This document shows, in pieces, positions 45,335-53,854 of a stretch of 64,000 nt of DNA. The first letter of the stretch is position 1. Each line of letters begins with the position of its first letter. The DNA lies in the NCBI RefSeq assembly GCF_023715525.1, contig NZ_JAMBOG010000008.1:1-64000 (forward strand), written 5' to 3'. The position numbers and the translations under genes are program-made. A model generated the notes under the pieces. The model was not told the DNA's origin. It was given only the letters and a program-made list of their open reading frames with translations, and made no database searches. The DNA is from Kocuria rosea. GTDB taxonomy: Bacteria; Actinomycetota; Actinomycetes; Actinomycetales; Micrococcaceae.

Positions 45335-45395
45335 GATGTTCCTTCGCGTACGGATCGTCACTGCGTCGTGGACGGGGTACCGGTCGAGGGCTGGC

Positions 45396-46586
45396 TCAGG
45401 GCGCCGCCGGCTGCGGCGCCTGGTACTGGAACTCTTCGACGGTGGTGGCGAAGCCGTAGTGCCGGGCCAGGGCCTGCACCGTGCGCTGCGCTGCGCGGCC
45501 GTCACCGTAGGGATTCAGCGCCCGCGCCATCCGGTCATACGCCTCGTCGTCGACGATGAGGGTCGTGACGGCGTCCACGATCGCCTGCTCATCGGTACCG
45601 ATCAGCTCCACGGTGCCCGCCGCCACCGCCTCGGGCCGCTCCGTGGTGTCGCGCATCACCAGCACGGGCTTGCCGAGGGACGGTCCCTCCTCCTGCACCC
45701 CGCCGCTGTCGGTGAGGATGATGCTCGAGCGCTCCATCAGGGCGCAGAACTGGGCGTAGGGCAGCGGCTCGGTGACCACGACGTTGGAGCAGTGCTCGAC
45801 GGCAGGCACGATGGCCTCGCGGACCAGCGGGTTGCGGTGGGCGGGGAAGACGAAGTCGTGGTCCGGGTGGGCCGCGGCCAGCCGGGCGATGGCTCGGCCA
45901 ACCTGGCGGAGGGGCTCGCCCCACGACTCGCGGCGGTGGGCCGTGACGAGCACGACCGGCCGGCCCTGGGACAGGCGTCCCGCCAGGTCCTTGTCCTCGA
46001 TCTCCGGGCGCGAGGCCACGGTGAGCAGCAGGGCGTCGATGACGGAGTTGCCGGTGACCACGATGGAGTCGGAGCTGATGTTCTCCCGCAGCAGGTTCTC
46101 GCGGCTCTCCGAGGTGGGCGCCAGGTGCAGGGTCGCCACCTGGCTGGTGAGCCGGCGGTTGATCTCCTCGGGGAAGGGCGAGTACGCATCGCCGGTGCGC
46201 AGGCCGGCCTCGGTGTGCACCACGGCGACCCCCGCGTAGAACGCGGCCAGGGAGGCTACGAAGGTGGTGCTGGTGTCCCCCTGGACGAGCACCGCGTCCG
46301 GTCGGACCTCGTCCAGGACCGCCGAGAGCCCCTCCAGCGTGCGGGTGGTGATTCCGGTCAGGGTCTGACCGGGGGTGTGGATGTTGAGGTCCCGGTCGGG
46401 GACGATGCCGAAGTTCTCGTTGACCTGGTCCAGCATCTCGCGGTGCTGCCCGGTCACGACTACCTCCACCCGGAAGCGGGAGTCCTGCTGGAGGGCCAGG
46501 ACCAGGGGCGCCATCTTGATGGCCTCGGGCCGGGTGCCGTAGACGGCCATGACGGTGATGGGCGTGGTGGGGGGTGTGGAAAACAT
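45396..46586 (-). CDS. wecB: UDP-N-acetylglucosamine 2-epimerase, non-hydrolysing (operon copy B)
   Basis: 396 residues with all family motifs (VYGTRPEAIKMAPLVLAL, VTGQHREMLDQVNENFGI, VQGDTSTTFVASLAAFYAGV, HTEAGLRTGD, DSGGVQEEGPSLGKPVL). The start at 46586 is behind AAGGAGT and aligns with copy A. Long upstream open frame ignored. Two epimerase genes six kb apart imply strong demand for the product or divergence in control. Confidence 0.95.
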   Translation of the reverse strand: MFSTPPTTPITVMAVYGTRPEAIKMAPLVLALQQDSRFRVEVVVTGQHREMLDQVNENFGIVPDRDLNIHTPGQTLTGITTRTLEGLSAVLDEVRPDAVLVQGDTSTTFVASLAAFYAGVAVVHTEAGLRTGDAYSPFPEEINRRLTSQVATLHLAPTSESRENLLRENISSDSIVVTGNSVIDALLLTVASRPEIEDKDLAGRLSQGRPVVLVTAHRRESWGEPLRQVGRAIARLAAAHPDHDFVFPAHRNPLVREAIVPAVEHCSNVVVTEPLPYAQFCALMERSSIILTDSGGVQEEGPSLGKPVLVMRDTTERPEAVAAGTVELIGTDEQAIVDAVTTLIVDDEAYDRMARALNPYGDGRAAQRTVQALARHYGFATTVEEFQYQAPQPAAP

Positions 46587-46630
46587 TGTGACTCCTTGTG
46601 TGTGGTGTTCGCCGGGCGCAGCCCGCCCGG

Positions 46631-47320
46631 TCAGTTGTCCGCGGTGTCGAGCACGTCCAGGTCCGTGAACCGGACCCTGGCGTCCTCGGTGTAAAGACCA
46701 ATGGCCCCGCCGCGGTAGGGCCGCTCGTCGTCGGTGAAGGTGGCCAGTTCCTGGCCGTCGACGCTGACCGTCATCCGGGGCCAGTCGTGCTCGACCTTCA
46801 CCCGGTAGTCCTCGCCGATCGGGAACGTGCGGTCGGTGCCGCTCACGATGAAGCGCTGGCTGCCGGGATAGGCAGGATCCTGCTTGGAGATCTCCCACCC
46901 GTTGGGCTTGAGCGCCACGGCGTAGAAGTGGTCGTTGTCCTCCAGGTTCCACAGCACCCAGCCCACCTCCCACGGGTTCGGCGTGCCCAGGCGCACCTGC
47001 TTCTCCGTGCGCACGGTGACCTCGAAGGACGGATCCAGGTAAGTCTCAGTGGTCACGACCAGCCCGCCGTGCGTGTCCTTCGCGTTGGTGGCGGCCCGTG
47101 GTTCCAGGACGACCACGCCCTCGTGTCCTCGAGCCTCTCCCCATCCGGTGAAGACGACCGACCACGGGCCGTACGACTGCCCGTCCTGCCAGGTTTGTTC
47201 CCGGGGTTCGCCGTCCGGCCCCTGTAGGACGTTGGTGAGGAAGTGGAAGAGCACCAGCACGAGGGCCAGCCCGACCATGCCCCTGATCACCAGTCCCTTC
47301 CCCACCAGGGTTCCCCTCAC
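46631..47320 (-). CDS. Membrane-anchored concanavalin-like protein (operon copy B)
   Basis: 229 residues. The anchor is MVGLALVLVLFHFLTNVL; the beta-sandwich carries FEVTVRTEKQVRLG, VGWVLWNLEDNDHFYAVALK and AIGLYTEDARVRFTDLDVL, closely like copy A, while the linker and anchor differ more. The GTG at 47320 overlaps the GT2 stop as GTGA. The same coupling in both copies supports this start. Confidence 0.7.
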   Translation of the reverse strand: MRGTLVGKGLVIRGMVGLALVLVLFHFLTNVLQGPDGEPREQTWQDGQSYGPWSVVFTGWGEARGHEGVVVLEPRAATNAKDTHGGLVVTTETYLDPSFEVTVRTEKQVRLGTPNPWEVGWVLWNLEDNDHFYAVALKPNGWEISKQDPAYPGSQRFIVSGTDRTFPIGEDYRVKVEHDWPRMTVSVDGQELATFTDDERPYRGGAIGLYTEDARVRFTDLDVLDTADN

Positions 47321-48663
47321 CCGGCGGATCCGGCGGTCTGCTCCTTCTGGGCAGCCTCCAGATCCAGGTCGTCGGTGGTGCGGTCGGTCTTGGCCCAGGA
47401 GTTGCGCCCGAGCAGGGCACGGACAGTGGCCCGCCAGCCGGCGATGTACCACAGGACCGTGTAGCCCACGTAGAGGTGCATCATGGCCAGCGCGGACCAC
47501 AGCCTCTGGCCGTTCTCGCGCTCACGCCTCCAGTAGACAACCCCGAACATGAGCGCCGGGCCGAAGGCGATGAGGTAGGCCGAGACCCACCAGGCGGAGA
47601 ACGTCGCGGTGCCGGTGGCCACCCCCAGGGCGACGGCGGCGATCCACAGGAGGAACGCGGCACTGAGAAACGACGTGACTAACAGGAGGTAGGGGCTCGT
47701 GAGGTGGTACAGGAGGTCGACCCGGCGGGTCCCGGAGAGATCGCGCAGCACCCAGGGGACCAGCCCCCACGACTGCAGGTGCCCCTGGAACCAGCGGGTG
47801 CGCTGCTTGACCCACCGGCGGAAGTCCACGAGCCCCTGCTGGTGCACCGACGAGGTAGGGCAGAAATCCGTGGTCCAGCCGTCCAGCAGCAACCGGACGC
47901 CCAGGTCCAGGTCCTCCGACAGGCTGCGCGACCAGGGTGAGCGACCGAGGCCCAACAGCGCCGAGAAGCGGGCGAACTGGCCGTTGCCGCCCAGGCACAC
48001 GCTGCCCAGGTGACGCCGGCCGCGCTGGAACACCTCGGTGTAGAGCACGAACTCTGCGTCTTGCATGCGCGCCAGCAGGCTCTGCTGCCGGTTGTTGATC
48101 CGCACGCCGATCTGTACCGCGCCCAGCTGCGGGTCGTCGAACATCGGCAGCACGTCGTCGAGCACCTGCGGCTCCAGCCGGCCGTCGGCGTCCACCACGC
48201 ACACCACGACGTCGTCGGGGTCCGTCCATTGCACGACGGCTCCGGACTTGATATGGCGGACCGCGGCGTTGAGGGCCTCGCCCTTGCCCTGCCGCGCCTC
48301 GGGCAGCACGCGCCGCAGGAGGCTGACCCGAGGGTCCGGGTAGGCGTTGACGATGGCCGCGGTGTCGTCGTCGGAGCCGTCGTCGATTACCAGCACGTGC
48401 AGCCGGGGGTAATCAAGCTCCACCAGCCGGTCGAGGCTGGCACGGATCACCCGTTCCTCGTTCAGGCAGGGAATCACGAAGACGACGTCCTTCTGAGTGC
48501 TCTCGGCCCCTGCGAAGAGGCGCGACCGCGCGACGCGTCGCGCGGCGGCCGGCCTCCGGCGGGACAGGATCAGCATGGTGATGCTGTAGAGCACGCTCAC
48601 CACGACCAGGGACAGGGCGAGGATGAGTATGAGATCGATGCGCTGGTTGAAGAGGATGATCAT
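47317..48663 (-). CDS. Processive family 2 glycosyltransferase, HasA/NodC/PgaC-like synthase (operon copy B)
   Basis: 448 residues, identical in length to copy A from MIILFNQR. All synthase motifs are kept: VIPCLNEERVI, VCVVDADGRLEP, VCLGGNGQFA, LSEDLDLGVRLL, KQRTRWFQGHLQ. Differences cluster in the membrane-proximal and C-terminal parts. Both copies therefore appear active rather than one decaying. Confidence 0.9.
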   Translation of the reverse strand: MIILFNQRIDLILILALSLVVVSVLYSITMLILSRRRPAAARRVARSRLFAGAESTQKDVVFVIPCLNEERVIRASLDRLVELDYPRLHVLVIDDGSDDDTAAIVNAYPDPRVSLLRRVLPEARQGKGEALNAAVRHIKSGAVVQWTDPDDVVVCVVDADGRLEPQVLDDVLPMFDDPQLGAVQIGVRINNRQQSLLARMQDAEFVLYTEVFQRGRRHLGSVCLGGNGQFARFSALLGLGRSPWSRSLSEDLDLGVRLLLDGWTTDFCPTSSVHQQGLVDFRRWVKQRTRWFQGHLQSWGLVPWVLRDLSGTRRVDLLYHLTSPYLLLVTSFLSAAFLLWIAAVALGVATGTATFSAWWVSAYLIAFGPALMFGVVYWRRERENGQRLWSALAMMHLYVGYTVLWYIAGWRATVRALLGRNSWAKTDRTTDDLDLEAAQKEQTAGSAG

Positions 48664-48674
48664 GGTCCCGCCCC

Positions 48675-48965
48675 CTACACCCGCACGTCGCGCAGCTCCG
48701 GAGCCCTTTCGGCGCTCCACGCCGGCCCCGGACGGGCGGGTGCCGCGGTCGCACCGCTAAGGGCCTCGCGGGTGCGGGTGCGGGCGCGCCGCGACCGCAC
48801 CGAGCTCATCACACCCGAGACCGTGACGGCCCCGATCATGAACAGCAGATAAGACAAGAACAGTGCCATGGAGATCATCAGCAGCGTGCGGCCTCCGTGC
48901 TGCAGCGCGAGCTGCGCGGAACCGGCGGACATGGCAAGTTCAGTGGACAAAGTGATGGCGTGCAT
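48675..48965 (-). CDS. Small single-span membrane protein, first gene of operon copy B
   Basis: 96 residues from ATG 48965 behind GGAG. Layout as in copy A: short polar start (HAITLSTELAMSAGSAQLAL), one membrane span (LLMISMALFLSYLLFMIGAV), basic tail. Sequence identity with copy A is mostly confined to the span, as expected of a protein held by a partner in the membrane. Confidence 0.68.
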   Translation of the reverse strand: MHAITLSTELAMSAGSAQLALQHGGRTLLMISMALFLSYLLFMIGAVTVSGVMSSVRSRRARTRTREALSGATAAPARPGPAWSAERAPELRDVRV

Positions 48966-48992
48966 CGTTGTCGCTCCTAGAACAGCAGGCGG

Positions 48993-49036
48993 CCCATCCC
49001 CCCGACGGGCCGGCTTGGCGGTTCCCCCCCGGGAAC
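48993..49036 (-). promoter_or_regulatory. Paired G-loop hairpins in the leader of operon copy B
   Basis: On the minus strand: GTTCCC-GGGG-GGGAAC (49021-49036), then CCCGTC-GGGGG-GATGGG (48993-49009, one G-U pair). The second ends 28 bases before the ATG, almost exactly as in copy A. Stem bases have changed between copies while pairing and the G loop are kept, which argues for selection on the fold. Confidence 0.55.
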
Positions 49037-49368
49037 GGCCAAGTACTTGAATGCTCCCAGGAATTTGCAATTGCTCACAGTGGGGCGGCCCTTCCGCTGA
49101 ATGGGGGTGGAAGAACATCCTGCATGCATCCGCGCAGGTCAGGACGCGACTTCGTGACAAGACTCCCAAGCCGCGGATGTGCTGTTGTGAAATGCGTCGA
49201 GAAAAGTGGGGACAGCTTCGGGCGGCGCTGTCCCCCCGTCTGCGGACAGGTTCCGGGCCCTTCTGGGCGAGGGTGACGTTCTGTTGCGAAAGCTAACTTG
49301 CACAGGAGCGCCCACAGCAGCACGGCCCCGCAGCGTTCCCGCCGCGGGGCCGTGAGGACGTCGGTGGA
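49037..49368. other. Promoter region of operon copy B and hemD terminator
   Basis: Non-coding. The operon copy B promoter must lie here on the minus strand, but I cannot place it. The right end holds the hemD terminator (annotated separately). Confidence 0.35.
49321..49354 (-). terminator. Terminator of the cobA-hemD operon
   Basis: Stem CACGGCCCCGC (49321-49331) with complement 49344-49354 and a 12-base loop, 15 bases after the hemD stop in the direction of transcription. Confidence 0.75.
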
Positions 49369-50193
49369 TCAGGACAGGGCGTCGGTGAGCTGTTTGAGCA
49401 TCGCGCCCATCCGGAAGCGCTCGGGCACCAGCGGCTCGATTCCCAACTCCTGCAGGGGCGCGGCCGTGACGGGGCCGACGGTGGCGGCGAGCATCCCGCG
49501 GCGGAACGCCTCCAGGAGCTGCTCGTGCAGGCCGAGCTCTTCCGCGGTGCTGAACAGCGCGTCGACGGCCGGGGCGGCGGTGAACGTGATGGCGTCCACG
49601 CGTCCGGCGGCGGCCTCGCGCACCAGCACGGGGACCTGACCGGCGTCGTCGGCCGGAGCCCACCGGTAGGGCGTCACGGTGAGCACCGTCGCCCCGGCGT
49701 CGGTGAGCCGGCGCCGCTGGGCGACGTCGGCGATGCCGTGCAGCTGCAGCCCGACCGTGCGGCCGGTGAGGTCCCCGCCGTGCTCGGCGAGCACGAGGTC
49801 CACCAGGCCCTGGGTGGTCTCGTCGGCGGCCATGCCGGCGTCCTCGAGACCCAGACCGCGCACGGCGCCGCGCCCCTTGGGGCCGCGCACGTACACGGCG
49901 GCCTCGCGCAGGCACAGCAGCAGGTCCCCGTCGAAGCCCTGGGCCTCGGCGGCGTCGTGCCAGCGGCGCAGGCCGTAGCCGGTGGTGATGAGCACGAGGT
50001 CGGGGCGGGCGTCGAACAGGGCGCGCGAGGCGGCGGCGAGCGGAGCGTCCTCGCCGACCGGCTCGACCTTCAGCGCCGGGGCGTGGATCACGGTAGCCCC
50101 GCGGCGCTGCAGGACCGCGATCTGGTCCTCGGAGCGGCGGTGGGCGGTGACGCCCACGACGCGGCCCGCCAGGGGCAGGTCCTCAGCAGCCAT
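49369..50193 (-). CDS. hemD: Uroporphyrinogen-III synthase
   Basis: 274 residues; cyclises hydroxymethylbilane to uroporphyrinogen III, the branch point to siroheme and haem. The two-lobed HemD fold is indicated by GVTAHRRSEDQIAVLQRRGA, DLVLITTGYGLRRWHDAAEA, GLQLHGIADVAQRRRLTDAG, DAITFTAAPAVDALF and TVGPVTAAPLQELG. There is no DNA-binding domain, unlike the related NnaR at 59161. The start overlaps the end of cobA by 11 bases, so the two are one operon feeding siroheme to NirB. Confidence 0.85.
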   Translation of the reverse strand: MAAEDLPLAGRVVGVTAHRRSEDQIAVLQRRGATVIHAPALKVEPVGEDAPLAAASRALFDARPDLVLITTGYGLRRWHDAAEAQGFDGDLLLCLREAAVYVRGPKGRGAVRGLGLEDAGMAADETTQGLVDLVLAEHGGDLTGRTVGLQLHGIADVAQRRRLTDAGATVLTVTPYRWAPADDAGQVPVLVREAAAGRVDAITFTAAPAVDALFSTAEELGLHEQLLEAFRRGMLAATVGPVTAAPLQELGIEPLVPERFRMGAMLKQLTDALS

Positions 50194-51205
50194 GGGCGGT
50201 CACCTCGGCGAGGAACGCGTCCCGCTCCGCGGACGCCAGGCGCACCACCGGCCCCACGACGACGACGGCGGGGGAGCCGCAGCCCGCCGCGGTGATGTCG
50301 GCCACCGCGTCCGCGAGCGTGGTGACGGTCGAGCGCTGCTGGTCGGTGAAGCCCTTCTCCACCACGGCCAGGGGCGTGGCGGGGTCGGCCCCGGCGCGCA
50401 CGAGGCCAGCGACCAGGTGGGGGAGGGTGTTCATGCCCATGAGCACGACGAGGGTCCCGCCCGCGGCACCCAGACCCGCGAAGTGCGCGAGCTCCTGCTC
50501 GGAGAACGGGACGTGCCCGGAGGCGACGGTGAACATCCGGCTCACCTCGCGGAAGGTCACGGGGATGCCGGCGGCGCCCGGGACGGAGACGGCGCTGGTC
50601 ACGCCGGGGACCACGTCGACCGGGATGCCGTGGGCGGCGCACGCCGCGAGCTCCTCCCCGCCGCGGCCGAAGACGTAGGGGTCCCCGCCCTTGAGCCGGA
50701 CCACGGACCGGCCCTCCAGGGCGTGCTCGACCATGGCCTCCTGGATCCGCGACTGCGGGACCGGGTGGTGGCCGGGGGTCTTGCCGACGGGGATGATGTG
50801 GGCGCCCGGGGCGGCGGCCGCCACGGCCCCGGCCGGGGCCAGCCGGTCCACGAGGACCACGTCGGCCCCCTGCAGGGCCTGCACGGCGCGCACCGTGAGC
50901 AGGTCGTCGGCGCCCGGGCCCCCGCCCACGAGCGTCACCCGGCCCACGTCCTGCGCGGCGGGCTCGAACGCCACGGGCACGCGGGCGCCGAGGTCGTGCA
51001 GGACCTCCCGCCACCGGCGGGCGCCGTCCCCGACCACGACGGCCAGCGCGGCCCCGCGGACGTCGTCCGGGCCCAGCTGCTCGGGGGCGGGCACGGAGCG
51101 CACGCTCGCCCCGGCCGCCGCGTACCGGCGCAGCGCGCGCCGGGCACCGTGCGGATCGCCGAGCACCAGCACCGGGACGTCGGTCAGATCGGCGGTCAGG
51201 TACAT
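50183..51205 (-). CDS. cobA: Uroporphyrinogen-III C-methyltransferase (SUMT)
   Basis: 340 residues. The C-terminal 250 are a complete SUMT: TLVGGGPGADDLLTVRAVQA, VRLKGGDPYVFGRGGEE and VVPGVTSAVSVPGAAGIPVT. It methylates uroporphyrinogen III to precorrin-2. About 85 N-terminal residues resemble a shortened precorrin-2 dehydrogenase-like lobe (VPVLVLGDPHGARRALRRYA) but lack the usual NAD-binding loop, so oxidation to sirohydrochlorin may be done elsewhere. GGAGG precedes the ATG at 51205. Phased GlnR-type half-sites lie about 55 bp upstream. Confidence 0.9.
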   Translation of the reverse strand: MYLTADLTDVPVLVLGDPHGARRALRRYAAAGASVRSVPAPEQLGPDDVRGAALAVVVGDGARRWREVLHDLGARVPVAFEPAAQDVGRVTLVGGGPGADDLLTVRAVQALQGADVVLVDRLAPAGAVAAAAPGAHIIPVGKTPGHHPVPQSRIQEAMVEHALEGRSVVRLKGGDPYVFGRGGEELAACAAHGIPVDVVPGVTSAVSVPGAAGIPVTFREVSRMFTVASGHVPFSEQELAHFAGLGAAGGTLVVLMGMNTLPHLVAGLVRAGADPATPLAVVEKGFTDQQRSTVTTLADAVADITAAGCGSPAVVVVGPVVRLASAERDAFLAEVTAHGC

Positions 51206-51259
51206 GCGGTCCTCCAGGGGGGCGTACGGGGCGGGTGGCGCACGGGGTCGGGCGTCGCC

Positions 51260-51297
51260 GTTTCCAGGGTGGGGCACCGGTGTTTCCGGTCGGTTGC
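51260..51297 (-). promoter_or_regulatory. Phased GlnR-type half-sites upstream of cobA
   Basis: Reading toward cobA: GCAAC (51293-51297), six bases, GAAAC (51282-51286), then 17 bases to GAAAC (51260-51264). All are in 11-bp register. This is the pattern found at four other nitrogen promoters in the window. A matching -10 box ten bases after the last half-site is not clear here. Confidence 0.55.
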
Positions 51298-51356
51298 CCG
51301 ATGACGCCGCGTGACGTGGTGACGTCGCGCGGCGACACGATCGTAGGGTAGTGCCC

Positions 51357-52079
51357 ATGATCGCACCCGAGGCCCCCGTCCTGCTCGCCTGCGCCCACGG
51401 CACCCGTTCACCGGCCGGGCGCACGGCCGTGGCCCGGCTCGTCGAGGCGGTCGCGGCGCGGCTGCCGGGCACCGAGGTGGTGCCCACGTGGGTGGACGTC
51501 CAGACCCCGGACCTCGTGGAGCGCACCGAGCAGTTCGCCGGGCGGCCGGCCGTGGTCGTGCCGCTGCTGCTCTCCGCCGGCTACCACGTCTACGTGGACG
51601 TCGCGCGGGCGGCCGCCGCGGACGAGGAGCATTCCGCCACGCCCGCGCTCGGTCCCGACCCGGCGCTGGCCCGGCTGCTGGCCCGGCGGGTGCACGAGGC
51701 GTGCGAGCGCTCCGGGGCGCCGCTGGGGGAGCGCGACGCCGTGGTGCTGGCCACCGCCGGGTCCTCGGACCAGCGGGCTGTGGCCGACTGCGCCGTGGTT
51801 GCCGAGCAGCTCGCCCAGGAGCTGGGCCGGCCGGTGACCGTCTCCTACCTCGCCGCGGTGCGGCCGCGGGTGCCCGAGGCGGTCTCCGCCGCCCGGGCCG
51901 GGCTGGCCGAGGGCGGGCGCGTGGTCGTGGCCAACTACCTGCTGGCGCCGGGGTACTTCCTGGACCTGTCCCACCGGGCGGGCGCGGACGTGGACACGGA
52001 CCCGCTGGTCGTGCCGGAGGGCGAGGTGCCCGCCGAGCTCGTGGACGTGATCGTCGCCCGCTACCGCTCCGCGGCCTGA
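51357..52079 (+). CDS. Sirohydrochlorin ferrochelatase (CbiX/SirB type)
   Basis: 240 residues; inserts Fe2+ into sirohydrochlorin to complete siroheme. The N-terminal LLACAHGTRSPAGR and the later LLLSAGYHVYVDV carry the metal-binding His residues of the family, and the protein has the two-lobe length of CbiX(L)-like chelatases. It is divergent from cobA. ATG 51357 is preferred to the GTG six bases earlier. Together with cobA and hemD this completes siroheme supply beside nirB. Confidence 0.88.
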   Translation: MIAPEAPVLLACAHGTRSPAGRTAVARLVEAVAARLPGTEVVPTWVDVQTPDLVERTEQFAGRPAVVVPLLLSAGYHVYVDVARAAAADEEHSATPALGPDPALARLLARRVHEACERSGAPLGERDAVVLATAGSSDQRAVADCAVVAEQLAQELGRPVTVSYLAAVRPRVPEAVSAARAGLAEGGRVVVANYLLAPGYFLDLSHRAGADVDTDPLVVPEGEVPAELVDVIVARYRSAA

Positions 52080-52411
52080 CCCGCCGGGCGCACCGCGTCC
52101 ACCCCACCCCGCCTCCGCACCGTCCCGCGTCCACCCCGTCCCGCCGAGTCCCCACAGCGGCGCCGTTCCCCCACGATCATGCGTGGGGGATCGCGAGCAC
52201 CCTGGGGAGTCGGCGCACCAAGGCGGCCGGTGGGTGGGGCGTCGGCGCACCAGGGCCGCCGGGAAAACCCTCACAGCTCCAGCCCGGGGGTGTGAGCGGA
52301 AGTGCACCGAGCCGTTACCCCCGCCGTCAGGACGCGAAACACGGGCTTCCTACGCTGAGCGCATCGCACGCCGTCGTCGCCGTGCACCACCCCGCCAGCA
52401 GGAGGTCACCC
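52080..52411. other. Promoter region of narK
   Basis: No gene. It contains the GlnR-type box and -10 annotated separately; the first 230 bases hold only GC-rich runs without clear structure. Confidence 0.4.
52314..52356 (+). promoter_or_regulatory. GlnR-type box and -10 of the narK operon
   Basis: GTTAC (52314-52318), six bases, CGTCA, six bases, GAAAC (52336-52340), ten bases, then TACGCT (52351-52356) as -10. GAAAC ends 72 bases before the start codon, the same distance as at nirD. The half-sites fit the actinobacterial GlnR consensus gTnAC-n6-GaAAC. Confidence 0.65.
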
Positions 52412-53815
52412 GTGAGTTCAGAACTGCTTCCCGACCCGTCCCGGACGGTCTCGGCGACGACCCCGCCGCTCGCCCTGCGTGAGCGCCCCGGCCGCTGGCT
52501 GAACGGCTACCGCCCCGAGGACCCCGCGTTCTGGGAGAGCACCGGGCGCCCGATCGCCCGCACCAACCTCACGTGGTCCATCTTCGCGGAGTTCCTCGGC
52601 TTCGCCGTCTGGCAGCTGTGGGCCATCACCGTCGTCTTCCTGCCGGCCGCGGGGTTCACCTTCAGCAGCTCCCAGATCTTCTGGCTGATCTCCATCCCGT
52701 CCCTGGTCGGGGCCACGCTGCGGATCCCCTACACCTTCATGGTCGGGCGCTTCGGCGGCCGGAACTGGACCGTCGTCTCGGCCCTGCTGCTGCTGGTGCC
52801 CACGGTGGGCCTCGCGCTCGCGGTCGCCGACCCCGCCACCCCGTTCTGGGTGATGCTGCTCCTGGCGGCCACGGCCGGCTTCGGCGGCGGCAACTTCGCC
52901 TCTTCGATGGCCAACATCACCTTCTTCTACCCGGTGCGGGAGAAGGGCTACGCGCTCGGGCTCAACGCGGCGGGCGGCAACCTCGGCACCGCCGTGGCCC
53001 AGCTCGTGGTCCCGATCGCCATCACCGTGCTCGCCGCCGGGGCGCTGGACCTGCCCCTCGCCGGGTGGATCTGGGTGCCGTTCATCCTCCTCGCCGCCTG
53101 GGGCGCCCGGAAGCACATGCACAACCTCTCCCACGCCAAGGGGGACGTCACGGGGTCCCTGGCCACGGTGAAGGAACCGCACTTCTGGGTGATGTCCTTC
53201 CTCTACGTGGGCACCTTCGGCTCCTTCATCGGCTTCTCGAGCGTGTTCCCGAAGCTCATCCAGGACACCTTCCCGGAGTTCTCCTCCTTCAGCGTGGGTG
53301 CCGCGGCGCTGTCCCTGGCGTTCCTGGGCCCGCTGGTCGGATCGGTGGCCCGCCCCTACGGCGGCAAGCTCGCCGACCGCTTCGGCGGCGCCCCGATGAC
53401 GGTCACCGTCTTCGCGGTCATGGCCCTGCTCGCGCTCGCCGTGGTGCTGACCCTGCCCCTGGCGAACTTCTGGCTGTTCCTCGGCCTGTTCCTGCTGCTG
53501 TTCACCGCCGCGGGCATGGGCAACGGCTCCACGTACCGGATGATCCCCTCGATCTACCGGGTGCTGGGGCTGCGCCACCAGCAGGACGCCGCGGTCTCCA
53601 CCGAGCGCAAAGCCTCAGCGGCCCTCGGCCTGATCGGCGCGGTCGGCGCGTACGGCGGATTCCTCATCCCGCAGGCGCTGAACCTCTCCAACACCACCAC
53701 GGGCGCCTACAGCGCGGCCTTCTACGGCTTCGTGGCGTTCTACGTGGCGGCCCTGCTCGTGACCTGGTTCTGCTACCTGCGCAGGGGCACCGAGATGGGC
53801 GACAGCCACATCTGA
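52412..53815 (+). CDS. narK: Nitrate/nitrite transporter (NarK/NasA-type MFS)
   Basis: 467 residues, about 12 membrane segments. GGNFASSMANITFFYPVREK and GMGNGSTYRMIPSIYR match the two nitrate-signature regions of the family. The GTG at 52412 has GGAGG six bases upstream; the longer open frame is non-coding. First gene of the nitrate operon; imports nitrate for assimilation and may export nitrite. Confidence 0.93.
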   Translation: MSSELLPDPSRTVSATTPPLALRERPGRWLNGYRPEDPAFWESTGRPIARTNLTWSIFAEFLGFAVWQLWAITVVFLPAAGFTFSSSQIFWLISIPSLVGATLRIPYTFMVGRFGGRNWTVVSALLLLVPTVGLALAVADPATPFWVMLLLAATAGFGGGNFASSMANITFFYPVREKGYALGLNAAGGNLGTAVAQLVVPIAITVLAAGALDLPLAGWIWVPFILLAAWGARKHMHNLSHAKGDVTGSLATVKEPHFWVMSFLYVGTFGSFIGFSSVFPKLIQDTFPEFSSFSVGAAALSLAFLGPLVGSVARPYGGKLADRFGGAPMTVTVFAVMALLALAVVLTLPLANFWLFLGLFLLLFTAAGMGNGSTYRMIPSIYRVLGLRHQQDAAVSTERKASAALGLIGAVGAYGGFLIPQALNLSNTTTGAYSAAFYGFVAFYVAALLVTWFCYLRRGTEMGDSHI

Positions 53816-53854
53816 CACACCCGCCCACCCCACTTCCCCGGAAGGAGCAGACCC

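Larger units (their letters stand above)
37280..49036. repeat. Tandem duplication of a five-gene polysaccharide operon
   Basis: Copy A (37280-42794) and copy B (43550-49036) have the same genes, order, strand, overlaps and leader hairpins, offset by about 6.25 kb. Both GT2 genes are 1347 bp from the conserved MIILFNQR start to stop. Both epimerases have 396 codons. Both GT2 stops overlap the next GTG as GTGA. A hemD fragment between the copies marks the breakpoint. Many amino-acid differences show that the duplication is not recent. Confidence 0.9.
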
